Source: Chloroflexota bacterium (GTDB lineage: Bacteria; Chloroflexota; Anaerolineae; Anaerolineales; Anaerolineaceae). From it: a stretch of DNA of 8,863 bases. Made by a program: the position numbers and the translations under genes. Under the pieces are notes generated by a model that made no database searches, was not told the DNA's origin, and worked only from the letters and a program-made list of their open reading frames with translations. Each line of letters opens with the position of its first letter. Within the stretch, counting starts at the first letter, position 1. The stretch is taken from NCBI GenBank assembly GCA_023406965.1, contig JAEXTI010000154.1, positions 1-8,863 of the forward strand, in the 5' to 3' direction. Positions 1 to 6,679 of this stretch are shown in pieces.

Positions 1-34
1 TTTGTGGGGGGGGGGGGGGGCTCCCCCCCCCACA
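1..34. repeat. G15 tract facing a C9 tract, 12-bp foldback at left edge
   Basis: Fifteen G in a row (6-20) are followed after two bases by nine C (23-31). TGT (3-5) and ACA (32-34) extend the foldback to a 12-bp stem. It lies past glnA, beyond both of its hairpins. It could be a genuine unstable homopolymer or a sequencing/assembly error in run length. Nothing ties it to a gene inside the window. Confidence 0.6.
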
Positions 35-80
35 CACTTCAGGCCTCTACCGCCTCTGGCTGAGTAGTTACGACAAATTT

Positions 81-120
81 GATTAAACCAAAAGGCCGGG
101 GCAGGCATCCCGACCTTTGG
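81..120 (-). terminator. Probable glnA terminator
   Basis: On the minus strand, arms 109-120 and 88-100 pair over 12 positions, including one G-U pair and one bulged U, with an 8-nt loop. The run TTTAATC follows. The G-U is a mismatch on the plus strand, which favours minus-strand use. The U tract is short, so termination may be partial. Confidence 0.55.
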
Positions 121-150
121 CTCACCGCAATACCAATAAATTGCGTAACC

Positions 151-184
151 TCAGGCCCGGAAGGAATTGTCTTCCTGGGCCTGA
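151..184 (-). terminator. GC-rich hairpin just after glnA
   Basis: Arms TCAGGCCCGGAAG (151-163) and the complementary 171-184 pair over 13 bp with one bulge at 176 and a 7-nt loop, 20 bp past the glnA stop. No U tract follows on the minus strand. It is therefore better read as an mRNA 3'-end stabiliser, or the first of two tandem hairpins, than as a full intrinsic terminator by itself. Confidence 0.45.
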
Positions 185-204
185 AATTATCTTCGTAGAT
201 TCAC

Positions 205-1620
205 CTATGCATCGAAGTACAGGGTGAATTCGTGGGGATGGGGGCGCATGCGCATCGGATTGACTTCGTTGTCGTACTTGTAAGCGATGTACGAGTCGAG
301 CAAATCGGTGGTAAATACGTCACCCTTGAGTAAGAACTCGTGGTCCGCTTCCAGGGCCTGGAGCACCAGTTCCAGCGAACCGGGCACTTCCTTGATCAGC
401 TTGGCCTCAGACGGTGGCAGTTCGTACAGGTCCTTGTCGGAGGGATCGCCCGGATCGATGCGGTTCTGGATGCCGTCCAAGCCGGCCATGAGCAGGGCCG
501 CGAAGCACAGGTACGGGTTGCAGGAGGGATCGGGCGCGCGGAACTCGATGCGCTTGGCCTTGGGGCTCTTTGAATACAGCGGGATGCGACAGATGGCCGA
601 GCGGTTGCGCTGCGAGTAGGCCAATTTGACGGGCGCCTCAAAACCGGGCACCAGGCGGCGGTACGAGTTGGTCGTGGGGGCCGCAATGGCCAGCAGGGCC
701 GAAGAGTGCTTGAGCAGACCGCCAATGTAATACTTGGCTGTGTCGGAAAGCCCGGCGTAACCAGAGGCATCATAGAACACATTGGTGTTGCCTTCCCACA
801 AGCTCTGGTGCACGTGCATGCCCGAGCCATTGTCGCCGAAGAGGGGTTTAGGCATGAAGGTAGCGGTCAGGCCGTTCTGGCGGGCCACATTCTTGACCAG
901 GTATTTGTAGACCATGACATTGTCGGCCATTTTCAACATGGTGTCGAAGCGCATGTCGATCTCGGCCTGTCCGGCGGTAGCCACCTCGTGGTGATGAACT
1001 TCGATCGGGACTCCGGCGGCTTCCAGGGCCAACACGATGCGCGAGCGCACGTCCTGCTGCGTGTCGGTGGGCGGAACGGGGAAGTAGCCGCGCTTGGGGG
1101 CAATCTGACCGCCAAAATTCGGCTTGGAAGAGTCGCCGCTGTTCCACCAACCCTCCACGCTGTCGATGTAGTAGAAGGAGTTGTTCGTGCCGCCGCCGTA
1201 GCGTACATCGTCGAACATGAAGAATTCGGCTTCCGGGCCCCAATAACTGGTGGAGGCGATGCCGGTCTGTTTCAGATAGGCCTCGGCCTTCTGCACAACG
1301 TGGCGCGGATCGCGGCTGTAGGGCTGGCGGGTCATCGGATCGTACACATCGCAAATGAGTACCAGGGTGGGCACTTCTAACACCGGATCGATGAAAGCGG
1401 TGGCAGCATCCGGCATAAGCAGCATGTCGGACTCGTGGATCAGCTTGAAACCACGGATGGACGAGCCATCGAACCCGTGGCCCTCTTCGAATAATTCCTC
1501 GGTCAGTTCACGAACGGGCAGGCTGAGGTGCTGCCAGGTCCCGGGCATGTCCACAAATCGCAGGTCGACCATTTTCACCTGGGACTTCATTTTCATTACA
1601 TCAGCAACCGATTGAGCCAT
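205..1620 (-). CDS. glnA: Type I glutamine synthetase (GSI-beta type), complete
   Basis: This cytosolic enzyme makes glutamine from glutamate, ammonia and ATP; the family forms dodecamers. The 471-residue length is normal for GSI. Visible motifs in order: DGSSIRGF (51-58), the metal-binding GPEAEFF (128-134), the 25-residue-type insertion with EGWWNSGD (156-163), [16 protein letters not shown] (207-222), [10 protein letters not shown] (264-273), R321 with LVPG (323-326), and the nucleotide-binding [16 protein letters not shown] (351-366). DLYELPPSE (397-405) carries Tyr399 at the position adenylylated in enteric GSI, and together with the insertion this marks GSI-beta. Whether a GlnE adenylyltransferase exists cannot be seen here. 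The ATG at 1620 is preceded by AAGGAG at 1627-1632. The gene lies 144 bp downstream of an ammonium transporter, so uptake and assimilation are adjacent. A palindrome and -10-like hexamer upstream suggest it also has its own promoter. Confidence 0.98.
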   Translation of the reverse strand: MAQSVADVMKMKSQVKMVDLRFVDMPGTWQHLSLPVRELTEELFEEGHGFDGSSIRGFKLIHESDMLLMPDAATAFIDPVLEVPTLVLICDVYDPMTRQPYSRDPRHVVQKAEAYLKQTGIASTSYWGPEAEFFMFDDVRYGGGTNNSFYYIDSVEGWWNSGDSSKPNFGGQIAPKRGYFPVPPTDTQQDVRSRIVLALEAAGVPIEVHHHEVATAGQAEIDMRFDTMLKMADNVMVYKYLVKNVARQNGLTATFMPKPLFGDNGSGMHVHQSLWEGNTNVFYDASGYAGLSDTAKYYIGGLLKHSSALLAIAAPTTNSYRRLVPGFEAPVKLAYSQRNRSAICRIPLYSKSPKAKRIEFRAPDPSCNPYLCFAALLMAGLDGIQNRIDPGDPSDKDLYELPPSEAKLIKEVPGSLELVLQALEADHEFLLKGDVFTTDLLDSYIAYKYDNEVNPMRMRPHPHEFTLYFDA

Positions 1621-1666
1621 AAGAATCTCCTTAAGAATAATTACTTCCTCGACTGTGGGTTTGCCT

Positions 1667-1734
1667 GCCCGGTGGGCGAGGGTGAGCTAGGGATCACATT
1701 GAATGCGATTCTAACGGCCCTCGCCCTGCCGGGC
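1667..1734 (-). other. Long stem-loop between amt1 and glnA
   Basis: Six pairs (1667-1672 with 1729-1734) plus nine pairs (1674-1682 with 1718-1726) form a GC-rich stem broken by a small internal loop. The apical loop is 35 nt (1683-1717). There is no U tract after it, so it is not an intrinsic terminator. It would form in transcripts reading through from amt1 and could act in processing, or as a brake on glnA read-through. The candidate glnA -10 hexamer lies in its loop. Confidence 0.4.
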
Positions 1735-1750
1735 TATCACCCATATGGGT
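1708..1750 (-). promoter_or_regulatory. Candidate glnA promoter with upstream ACCCATATGGGT palindrome
   Basis: A perfect 12-bp palindrome, ACCCATATGGGT, occupies 1739-1750, between the amt1 stop codon and glnA. A -10-like TAGAAT lies on the minus strand at 1708-1713, 25 nt further downstream. No good -35 is present at the expected place, which would suit activator dependence. The same palindrome and the same 25-nt spacing occur at the antiporter promoter. The regulator is unknown. Confidence 0.5.
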
Positions 1751-1764
1751 AATTTAAGTTGGAA

Positions 1765-3345
1765 TTAATCAGCCGCAGCCGGGCTCTTGGCGCCCTGGAA
1801 AGTGGGGGTGGGTTTGAGAGGAGTTTCTTCAAGATTAGGCTCCCAATCCTTGGGATATCCTTCGGCGCCCATCTCGGGGATGTCCAGGCCTCCCAACTCA
1901 TCTTTGCGCGAAACCCGCAGAACCTTGAGCGCGGCAAGCGCTTTGAAAAATAGGTACGAGGTGACAAAGACGGTGGTAAAGACGGCAACGGCTTCGAATA
2001 CCTGGGCCAGGAATTGGCCGGGGTTGCCGTAGAACAGCCCCGTGACCGGCGTGGCGATGCCATTCCACATGGCGGTGTCAGGATTGCCGTTGGCGAACAA
2101 ACCCGTTGCCAGAACGCCCCACATTCCATTGAACAGGTGCACGGGAACCGCACCCACCGGGTCATCGATCTTCATCTTCTCCAGAAGAACGGAAGCAACG
2201 CATACCCACACGCCCGCGACTAACCCGATGACCGCAGCGGCCCAGATATCCACAAAGGCACATGGCGCAGTGATGGCTACCAGGCCCGCCAGCAAGCCAT
2301 TGACCGACATGGCCGGATCGGGTTTGCGCGTTGGGCCAAAGAACCACATGTAGAACATGGCCGCGCAGCCGCCCACTGCCCCAGCGATGAGGGTGTTGAT
2401 CGCCGCGATCACGGCCAGGTTGCGGAAAGCGCCAGTGAAACCCAGGGACGAGCCGGGGTTGAAGCCAAACCACCCGAAGAACAGGATGATGGTGCCGAGC
2501 ACACCCATCGCAATGTTATGGCCGGGGATAGTGTTGGCGGACCCATCTTTATTGAATTTTCCAATCCGGGGCCCAATCACCAGGGCTCCGGCCAGGCCGA
2601 GGGCGCCGCCCACCATGTGGACCACGCCTGACCCGGCGAAATCGACTGCGCCGTTCCCCAAACCAGCCGTTCGACCCAGGTTGGCCAACCAGCCCCCGCC
2701 CCAAACCCAGTTGGCAATTACGGGGTAGATGAACATACTGACCCACAAGCCCATGAGGACAAACCCTGAGAATTTCAGGCGTTCGGCCATCGAACCGGTC
2801 GGAATGGTGGCAGCCGTATCCATGAACACCATCTGGAACAGAAAATAAGCCAGTACCCCAAAGTTCGCGCCCAGGCCTCCTAACAGGAAACCTTTGAGAC
2901 CCAATACACCTGACGCACCGATCATTAGTGGTTTGTCCAGCAGGCCGCTCCAGTCGCCCAATGTAACTGGCGAAAAATTCCATGCATCCAGGCCGTTGAT
3001 GGCTGGGAAGGTGAAGTTCACCCCGCCGAAGCCAAAAGCGAAGCCCGTGAGCCAGAAACCCACCGCCCCGATACAGAACACCATCAGGTTCATCATCATG
3101 GTGTGGGCAACGTTCTTGGCGCGGGTAAAACCCGTTTCAACCAGCGCGAACCCGGCCTGCATGAAGAAGATCAGGAAACCCGCCATCATGACCCATAGTA
3201 CATTGATACTGGTCGCAGTATCCGTCAAGGTGCTTTCCAATTCGGTCGGGGGAGTGTCGGCGTGAACGATTCCGACCCGGCCAATCAACAAGGCAACGGT
3301 GAGAATTACCGGCGCCAACCAACGAAGAGAGAATAGCTTGTTCAT
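1765..3345 (-). CDS. amt: Ammonium transporter Amt1 (AmtB family), long form with signal peptide
   Basis: This is an inner-membrane Amt/Mep/Rh channel for ammonium uptake, 526 residues. An N-terminal signal peptide (basic start, hydrophobic 10-28, likely cut after VHA29) precedes eleven expected membrane helices. By alignment of motifs with E. coli AmtB, the gate and pore residues are kept: F174 (F107), W215 in VWGGGW (W148), D235 and H243 in DFAGSGVVH (D160/H168), F295 and S299 in GFNPGSS (F215/S219), and H403 (H318) of the twin-His pair. A cytosolic tail (RVSRKDELGGLDIPEMGAEGYP, broken here as RVSRKDELGG and LDIPEMGAEGYP, 477-498) matches the conserved Amt C-terminus. It continues about 28 residues, Pro/Ala-rich. 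An insertion around residues 109-160 is roughly 30 residues longer than in its neighbour Amt2. ATG 3345 is chosen over an in-frame TTG at 3360 because GGAGG lies just upstream. No glnK follows; glnA does. Confidence 0.96.
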   Translation of the reverse strand: MNKLFSLRWLAPVILTVALLIGRVGIVHADTPPTELESTLTDTATSINVLWVMMAGFLIFFMQAGFALVETGFTRAKNVAHTMMMNLMVFCIGAVGFWLTGFAFGFGGVNFTFPAINGLDAWNFSPVTLGDWSGLLDKPLMIGASGVLGLKGFLLGGLGANFGVLAYFLFQMVFMDTAATIPTGSMAERLKFSGFVLMGLWVSMFIYPVIANWVWGGGWLANLGRTAGLGNGAVDFAGSGVVHMVGGALGLAGALVIGPRIGKFNKDGSANTIPGHNIAMGVLGTIILFFGWFGFNPGSSLGFTGAFRNLAVIAAINTLIAGAVGGCAAMFYMWFFGPTRKPDPAMSVNGLLAGLVAITAPCAFVDIWAAAVIGLVAGVWVCVASVLLEKMKIDDPVGAVPVHLFNGMWGVLATGLFANGNPDTAMWNGIATPVTGLFYGNPGQFLAQVFEAVAVFTTVFVTSYLFFKALAALKVLRVSRKDELGGLDIPEMGAEGYPKDWEPNLEETPLKPTPTFQGAKSPAAAD

Positions 3346-3441
3346 TTTTTCCTCCAACAAAAATATTGATTCGCATATAGCGCATTAGACAGATAGGGTG
3401 TGATTTACAGCCCTGAAACGGCATTCAACGACCAGAATCGA

Positions 3442-3470
3442 GTAATAAATCTGGCTTAGTTGTATGTCAA
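3442..3470 (-). promoter_or_regulatory. Sigma70-like promoter for amt1
   Basis: On the minus strand a perfect -35 TTGACA (3465-3470) is followed after 17 nt by TATTAC (3442-3447) as -10, about 97 nt upstream of the amt1 ATG. The spaced palindrome TGTAT-N6-ATACA (3461-3476) overlaps the -35 and could be an operator. Between this promoter and the start codon (3346-3441) nothing else was recognised. Confidence 0.55.
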
Positions 3471-3546
3471 AATACAGGTCATTAACTCTGATTGATTAGG
3501 TTGTTAGGGAATCTGGGAAGACAGTAATCGCTATGGCTGGTGGTAT

Positions 3547-3584
3547 CTGGTAGTACGCAATTTGCCCACCTTGCGTACTACCAG
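3547..3584. repeat. Perfect 14-bp inverted repeat between small ORF and amt1
   Basis: CTGGTAGTACGCAA (3547-3560) and its exact complement (3571-3584) flank a 10-nt spacer. No U tract follows on the minus strand. TTTT at 3586-3589 follows on the plus strand, where there is no gene to terminate. It may be a second 3'-end hairpin of the amt2/small-ORF transcript, or a protein-binding site. Confidence 0.6.
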
Positions 3585-3590
3585 GTTTTG

Positions 3591-3656
3591 AAAAATTATT
3601 CCCGACCAACGGCGTTTTTATACGTCGTTAGGTACGGCACTGGGTGCTGATCGGGA
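3591..3656 (-). terminator. Terminator-like structure after the small membrane gene
   Basis: On the minus strand, arms 3651-3656 and 3600-3605 (TCCCGA/TCGGGA) enclose an inner hairpin (3623-3629 with 3608-3614, one mismatch). The sequence ATAATTTTT follows directly. It starts 5 nt past the small-ORF stop codon. The outer stem is only six pairs, so confidence is moderate. Confidence 0.45.
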
Positions 3657-3660
3657 GAAA

Positions 3661-3774
3661 TTATTCTTCTTCCAATTCGGCGTTGTGTTTCTTGTGAACC
3701 AGGGTAGGAACAACAACCCACAGGGCGAAGAAAACGACAAAGCCAATTAATCCGGCAAGCATTTCGGTAGACAT
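3661..3774 (-). CDS. 37-residue single-pass membrane protein between two amt genes
   Basis: I do not recognise this protein as a named family. The frame starts at ATG 3774 (MSTEMLAGLIGF) behind a strong AAAGGAG at about 8 nt spacing and ends with TAA at 3661-3663. Residues 5-27 form one uninterrupted hydrophobic helix (MLAGLIGFVVFF then ALWVVVPTLV). They are followed by HKKH and an acidic end, NAELEEE. By the positive-inside rule the C-terminus should be cytosolic. It begins 103 bp after the amt2 stop on the same strand and is followed by a terminator-like hairpin, so it is probably the last gene of an amt2 transcript. A role as a small accessory or stabilising subunit of the ammonium transporter is inference, by analogy with other tiny transporter partners such as KdpF or AcrZ. 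A 64-residue frame overlapping it on the same strand lacks these features and was discarded. Confidence 0.8.
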   Translation of the reverse strand: MSTEMLAGLIGFVVFFALWVVVPTLVHKKHNAELEEE

Positions 3775-3824
3775 CGGAATCTCCTTTCAAGAACCACTCT
3801 TGTTTGAACCCAATTTGGAATTTG

Positions 3825-3859
3825 CGGCGGGGGCTGGTTGAGGCCGGATCCCCCCGCCG
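3825..3859 (-). other. GC-rich hairpin between amt2 and the small membrane gene
   Basis: CGGCGGGGG (3825-3833) and CCCCCGCCG (3851-3859) pair perfectly over 9 bp with a 17-nt loop, 18 bp beyond the amt2 stop. No U tract follows. A likely effect is to protect the 3' end of the amt2 message, or to set different levels of amt2 and the small ORF in one transcript. Confidence 0.5.
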
Positions 3860-3877
3860 TCACGATGGATTAGCCGC

Positions 3878-5266
3878 TCAGACGGCTGCTTCCTCGGCCA
3901 GAATATCCCCGGCATAGGCTTCTTGCCCGTGCTCCGAAATATCCAGGCCTTTCAACTCTTCTTTACGGGTGGCGCGTAAGCCCATCGTCAGCTTGAGGAG
4001 CGTGAAGACCGCATACCCTGTCAGCAGCGACCAGGCCACTACTACGACCATGCTGATCAACTGGGCCACGATCTGCCCCGTGTCACCCACGATCAGTCCG
4101 CTCACCCCGCCGTAGGTGCCGTCGGCGAAGATGCCCACTGCCAGCAGGCCCCACAGCCCGCCAAAGCCGTGCACGGCCACCGCGCCCACCACATCGTCGA
4201 CCTTGAGCTTGTTTTCCACAAGGCCCACCGCCCAAATCATGATGATGGCTGCGATCACGCCGATGACCACGCTGGCCCAGGTGGGAATGTAAGCGCAACT
4301 GGCGGTCACGCCCACCAACCCTGCCAGGCTGCCGTTGCAAGCCAGGGTCACGTCGATCTTACCGGTTTTGAGCAGGCTGTAATACACCGCTGCGACCGCG
4401 CCTGCCGCTCCTGCCAGGAAGGTATTCACCGCGATTACTGAGATGCGCAGGTCGGTGGCAGCCATGGTGGAACCGGGGTTGAAACCGAACCAGCCGAAGA
4501 AGAGAATGAAGGTGCCCAGCACCACCATGGTCAGGTTGTGACCTGGAATGGCGCGCGCCTTGCCTTTGGCGTCATACTTGCCAATGCGCGGCCCGACCAA
4601 AGCAGCGCCCACCAGGGCCACCATGCCACCCACCGCGTGTACCACGCCCGAACCGGCGAAATCTTTGGCGCCTGCGCCGAAGGGCAGGGTAGCCAGCCAG
4701 CCGCCGCCCCACACCCAGTGCCCGTAGATCGGGTAAATAATGGCCGAGACCAGGAAGCTGTAGGCCAGGTAGGCGGGAACGCGGGTGCGTTCAGCCAGCG
4801 AGCCCGAGACGATGGTCGCGGCTGTTGCAGCAAAGACCATCTGGAAGAACCATAGTTCCATCGTGGTCACGTCATAGGCGTCGCCGCCCAGCATGAACCC
4901 GGACAGGCCGATGATGGCATTGCCCTCGCCCAGGCCCGAAGCCAGCGCAGACCCACCGAACATGAAGGCGAAGCCGAAAGCCCAATAAGCCAGGCCGCCG
5001 ATCAAACCATCCATGAAGTTTTTGGTCAGCACGGCCACCGCGTTTTTGGCCCGTGAGAGACCGACCTCAACCATTGCGAACCCGGCTTGCATGAAAAACA
5101 CCAGGAAACCGGTCATCAAGGTCCACGAGAAGTTCAGCCCGGCGTTGGGGTTGGCTTCAATTGTGGCGCCGCCGGTGGGGTCGGGGCTGTCGGCAAAAAC
5201 AGGCACCACCAGCGCGGCCAGCAGCATGGCTGCTAAAACAACGGAAAAGCGGAATTGACGGAACAT
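3878..5266 (-). CDS. amt: Ammonium transporter Amt2 (AmtB family) with signal peptide
   Basis: This is a second Amt-family ammonium channel in the cytoplasmic membrane, 462 residues. A Sec signal peptide (MFRQFRF, hydrophobic 8-24, likely cut after VFA26) leads into about eleven membrane helices. Conserved pore residues by motif alignment with E. coli AmtB: F145 (F107), W186 in VWGGGW (W148), D202 and H210 in DFAGSGVVH (D160/H168), F262 and S266 in GFNPGS (F215/S219), and H366 (H318). The cytosolic tail RATRKEELKGLDISEHG (431-447) is the conserved Amt C-terminal region that couples subunits in characterised homologues. ATG 5266 is preferred to an in-frame GTG at 5284 because GAAGGAG sits at proper distance and the next residues make the signal peptide. 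It differs from Amt1 throughout and has shorter extramembrane loops, so the pair looks like old paralogues and not a recent duplication. The antiporter lies 154 bp upstream and the small membrane gene 103 bp downstream. Confidence 0.96.
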   Translation of the reverse strand: MFRQFRFSVVLAAMLLAALVVPVFADSPDPTGGATIEANPNAGLNFSWTLMTGFLVFFMQAGFAMVEVGLSRAKNAVAVLTKNFMDGLIGGLAYWAFGFAFMFGGSALASGLGEGNAIIGLSGFMLGGDAYDVTTMELWFFQMVFAATAATIVSGSLAERTRVPAYLAYSFLVSAIIYPIYGHWVWGGGWLATLPFGAGAKDFAGSGVVHAVGGMVALVGAALVGPRIGKYDAKGKARAIPGHNLTMVVLGTFILFFGWFGFNPGSTMAATDLRISVIAVNTFLAGAAGAVAAVYYSLLKTGKIDVTLACNGSLAGLVGVTASCAYIPTWASVVIGVIAAIIMIWAVGLVENKLKVDDVVGAVAVHGFGGLWGLLAVGIFADGTYGGVSGLIVGDTGQIVAQLISMVVVVAWSLLTGYAVFTLLKLTMGLRATRKEELKGLDISEHGQEAYAGDILAEEAAV

Positions 5267-5320
5267 GAAATTTCTCCTTCTCACTAAAAGTAAAAAAACG
5301 TTATGGCTAATCAGGCGTAG

Positions 5321-5381
5321 GTTGGGTTGAGGGGCAGTGTTCCGCCGGTTTATTCATTCAAGAGATGCCCCGAAACCCGAC
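5321..5381 (-). other. Interrupted inverted repeat in the amt2 upstream region
   Basis: GGGGCA (5331-5336) pairs with TGCCCC (5366-5371). Beyond a two-base mismatch, GTTGGGTT (5321-5328) pairs with AACCCGAC (5374-5381) apart from one position. The loop is 29 nt. It lies in the 154-bp gap between the antiporter and amt2. No U tract follows closely, and no convincing sigma70 promoter was found beside it, so amt2 may be read from the antiporter transcript or from an unrecognised promoter. Confidence 0.35.
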
Positions 5382-5411
5382 AAACCATTGAAATATTCGG
5401 GCTCGCTTCAT

Positions 5412-5427
5412 AGATTGAAATCAATCT
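5412..5427. repeat. Spaced palindrome AGATTGA-AA-TCAATCT over the antiporter stop
   Basis: Seven-base arms (5412-5418 and 5421-5427) are exact complements around two A. The TGA stop of the antiporter is inside the right arm. The spacing is too tight for an RNA hairpin, so if functional it would be a DNA-binding site about 145 bp upstream of the amt2 start. Confidence 0.35.
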
Positions 5428-6641
5428 TCCAGGGCGTAATCCTGCCATGCGGCGAGGCCCAGTCTGGCCAGCAGCCCTTTGGCCGGCTCCAGCGTGGGCA
5501 GAGGGGTGGCAGATAGCCGCAGCAGGGGCGGGGTGACCAGAGTGGTGGCCAGGGTGACGACGATGAGGGTGGAAAAAGTGGCTGCATCCAGCAGCCCCCC
5601 GGCCAATCCGGCTCCGGCAATGACCAGGGCCACCTCGCCGCGCGAGACCATGGCGCAGCCCACCTGCAGGGCCTGGGAGGGTAGCAGCCCACCCAGTTTA
5701 GCCCCCAGCCCAGATCCGATGATCTTGGACAGGATGGCGAAGGCGATCAGGCTGATGGTGAGCAGCGGGGCCTGGAACAGCCCGGCCAGGCTGGCTTGCA
5801 GGCCGATGTTGACAAAGAAGATGGGCACGAAGAAGCCGTATCCCAGCGCGGAGATGCCTGAGTGGACGATGTGGGTGTGGTCAACGTGGCGGGCCATGAG
5901 CACGCCCAGGATGTAAGCCCCGGTGATGGTGGCGACTGCCCCCAGCGCTTCGGCGGCCCAGGCGTATACAAAAATCAAGGCCAACAGGATGCCCAGCGAG
6001 GCTTCGCGGTGCTCGAATTTGCGCTCCCAGCGCATGACCCACGGCAGCAGCTTGTCGCCCACCACCCAGGCCAGGGGGAAGAACAGCGCCATGCGCCCCA
6101 GCGTGAGCGGCAGGTTGCCGCCCGCGGTCAGGCTCATTACGGCAGCGAAGATCAACACGCCCAGCACATCATCGATGATGGCGGCACTGATGATGGTGGC
6201 GCCTTCGGTGCTGCGCAGCTTGCCCATCTCGCGCAAAGTTTGCGCCGAGATGCTCACGCTGGTGGCGGTGAGCACCGCGCCCAGGAAGAGGGCATGCTCA
6301 AGGGGCATGCCAAAGAGCGTGCCCATCCAGGTCCCGCCTGCCAGCGGCAGGATCACGCCGCCCAGGGCCGCCAGGAAAGAGGGCTTGCCCACCTTGCGCA
6401 CAGCCTGGACGTCGGTTTCCAATCCCGCCAGGAACATGAGTAAGATGACGCCGATATTGGAGAGCAGCCCCAGGATGTCAGAGGTGTGGAAGATGTTTAA
6501 CACAGCCGGGCCGATGAGAAAGCCCAACAGCAGCTCGCCGAACACGGCCGGCAGTCCCAGCTTTTGGCTGGCCTGCGCGGCGGCGCGCGCGCCGATTAAG
6601 ATGGCGGCAAGGGGCAGCAGCATTTCGAGGGTCAGTTCCAT
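5421..6641 (-). CDS. CPA2-family Na+(K+)/H+ antiporter, membrane domain only
   Basis: This is a predicted monovalent cation/proton antiporter of the CPA2 (NapA/KefB-like) family, 406 residues and 12-13 hydrophobic segments. Landmarks: GELLLGFLIGP (35-45), the TATS loop (125-128) before an SAQTLREMG stretch, the ion-binding pair D157-D158 in IIDDVLG, FFVNIGL (275-281), S305-K306 in the SKIIGSGLG stretch, and SRGEVALVIAG (333-343). The D-D pair and K306 correspond to D156/D157 and K305 of Thermus NapA, which suggests electrogenic Na+/H+ exchange. That specificity is inferred. It ends soon after the last helix with no RCK/TrkA-N domain, unlike KefB/KefC. ATG 6641 is chosen because GGAGA lies upstream and residues 1-10 (MELTLEMLLP) are typical for the family. 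The upstream 25-residue extension is polar and unlike the family. It has its own promoter and shares a palindrome with the glnA upstream region. Confidence 0.93.
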   Translation of the reverse strand: MELTLEMLLPLAAILIGARAAAQASQKLGLPAVFGELLLGFLIGPAVLNIFHTSDILGLLSNIGVILLMFLAGLETDVQAVRKVGKPSFLAALGGVILPLAGGTWMGTLFGMPLEHALFLGAVLTATSVSISAQTLREMGKLRSTEGATIISAAIIDDVLGVLIFAAVMSLTAGGNLPLTLGRMALFFPLAWVVGDKLLPWVMRWERKFEHREASLGILLALIFVYAWAAEALGAVATITGAYILGVLMARHVDHTHIVHSGISALGYGFFVPIFFVNIGLQASLAGLFQAPLLTISLIAFAILSKIIGSGLGAKLGGLLPSQALQVGCAMVSRGEVALVIAGAGLAGGLLDAATFSTLIVVTLATTLVTPPLLRLSATPLPTLEPAKGLLARLGLAAWQDYALED

Positions 6642-6679
6642 ATTGAATCTCCAATCAAAGGCTGGGGTAATATGGTGAC

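Noticed and set aside
706..1380. Long plus-strand open frame (224 residues) opposite glnA, and similar ones opposite pgk and the antiporter
   Set aside because: These are antisense shadows of GC-rich codon usage; the minus-strand products are unmistakable conserved enzymes.
1621..1764. Possible glutamine riboswitch in the glnA leader
   Set aside because: A short GGAAGTA-like string is present at 1641-1648 on the minus strand, but the rest of the known glnA RNA motif is not recognisable and the visible stem does not fit it.
3596..3790. 64-residue open frame on the minus strand overlapping the small membrane gene
   Set aside because: It has no ribosome site fitting its start, no hydrophobic or domain pattern, and it runs through the terminator-like hairpin. 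The overlapping 37-codon frame has all the signs of a gene.
5267..5420. Intrinsic terminator between the antiporter and amt2
   Set aside because: The inverted repeat at 5321-5381 is followed by a T7 run only after 22 nt and its loop is 29 nt, so it does not meet the usual form; kept only as a structured element.
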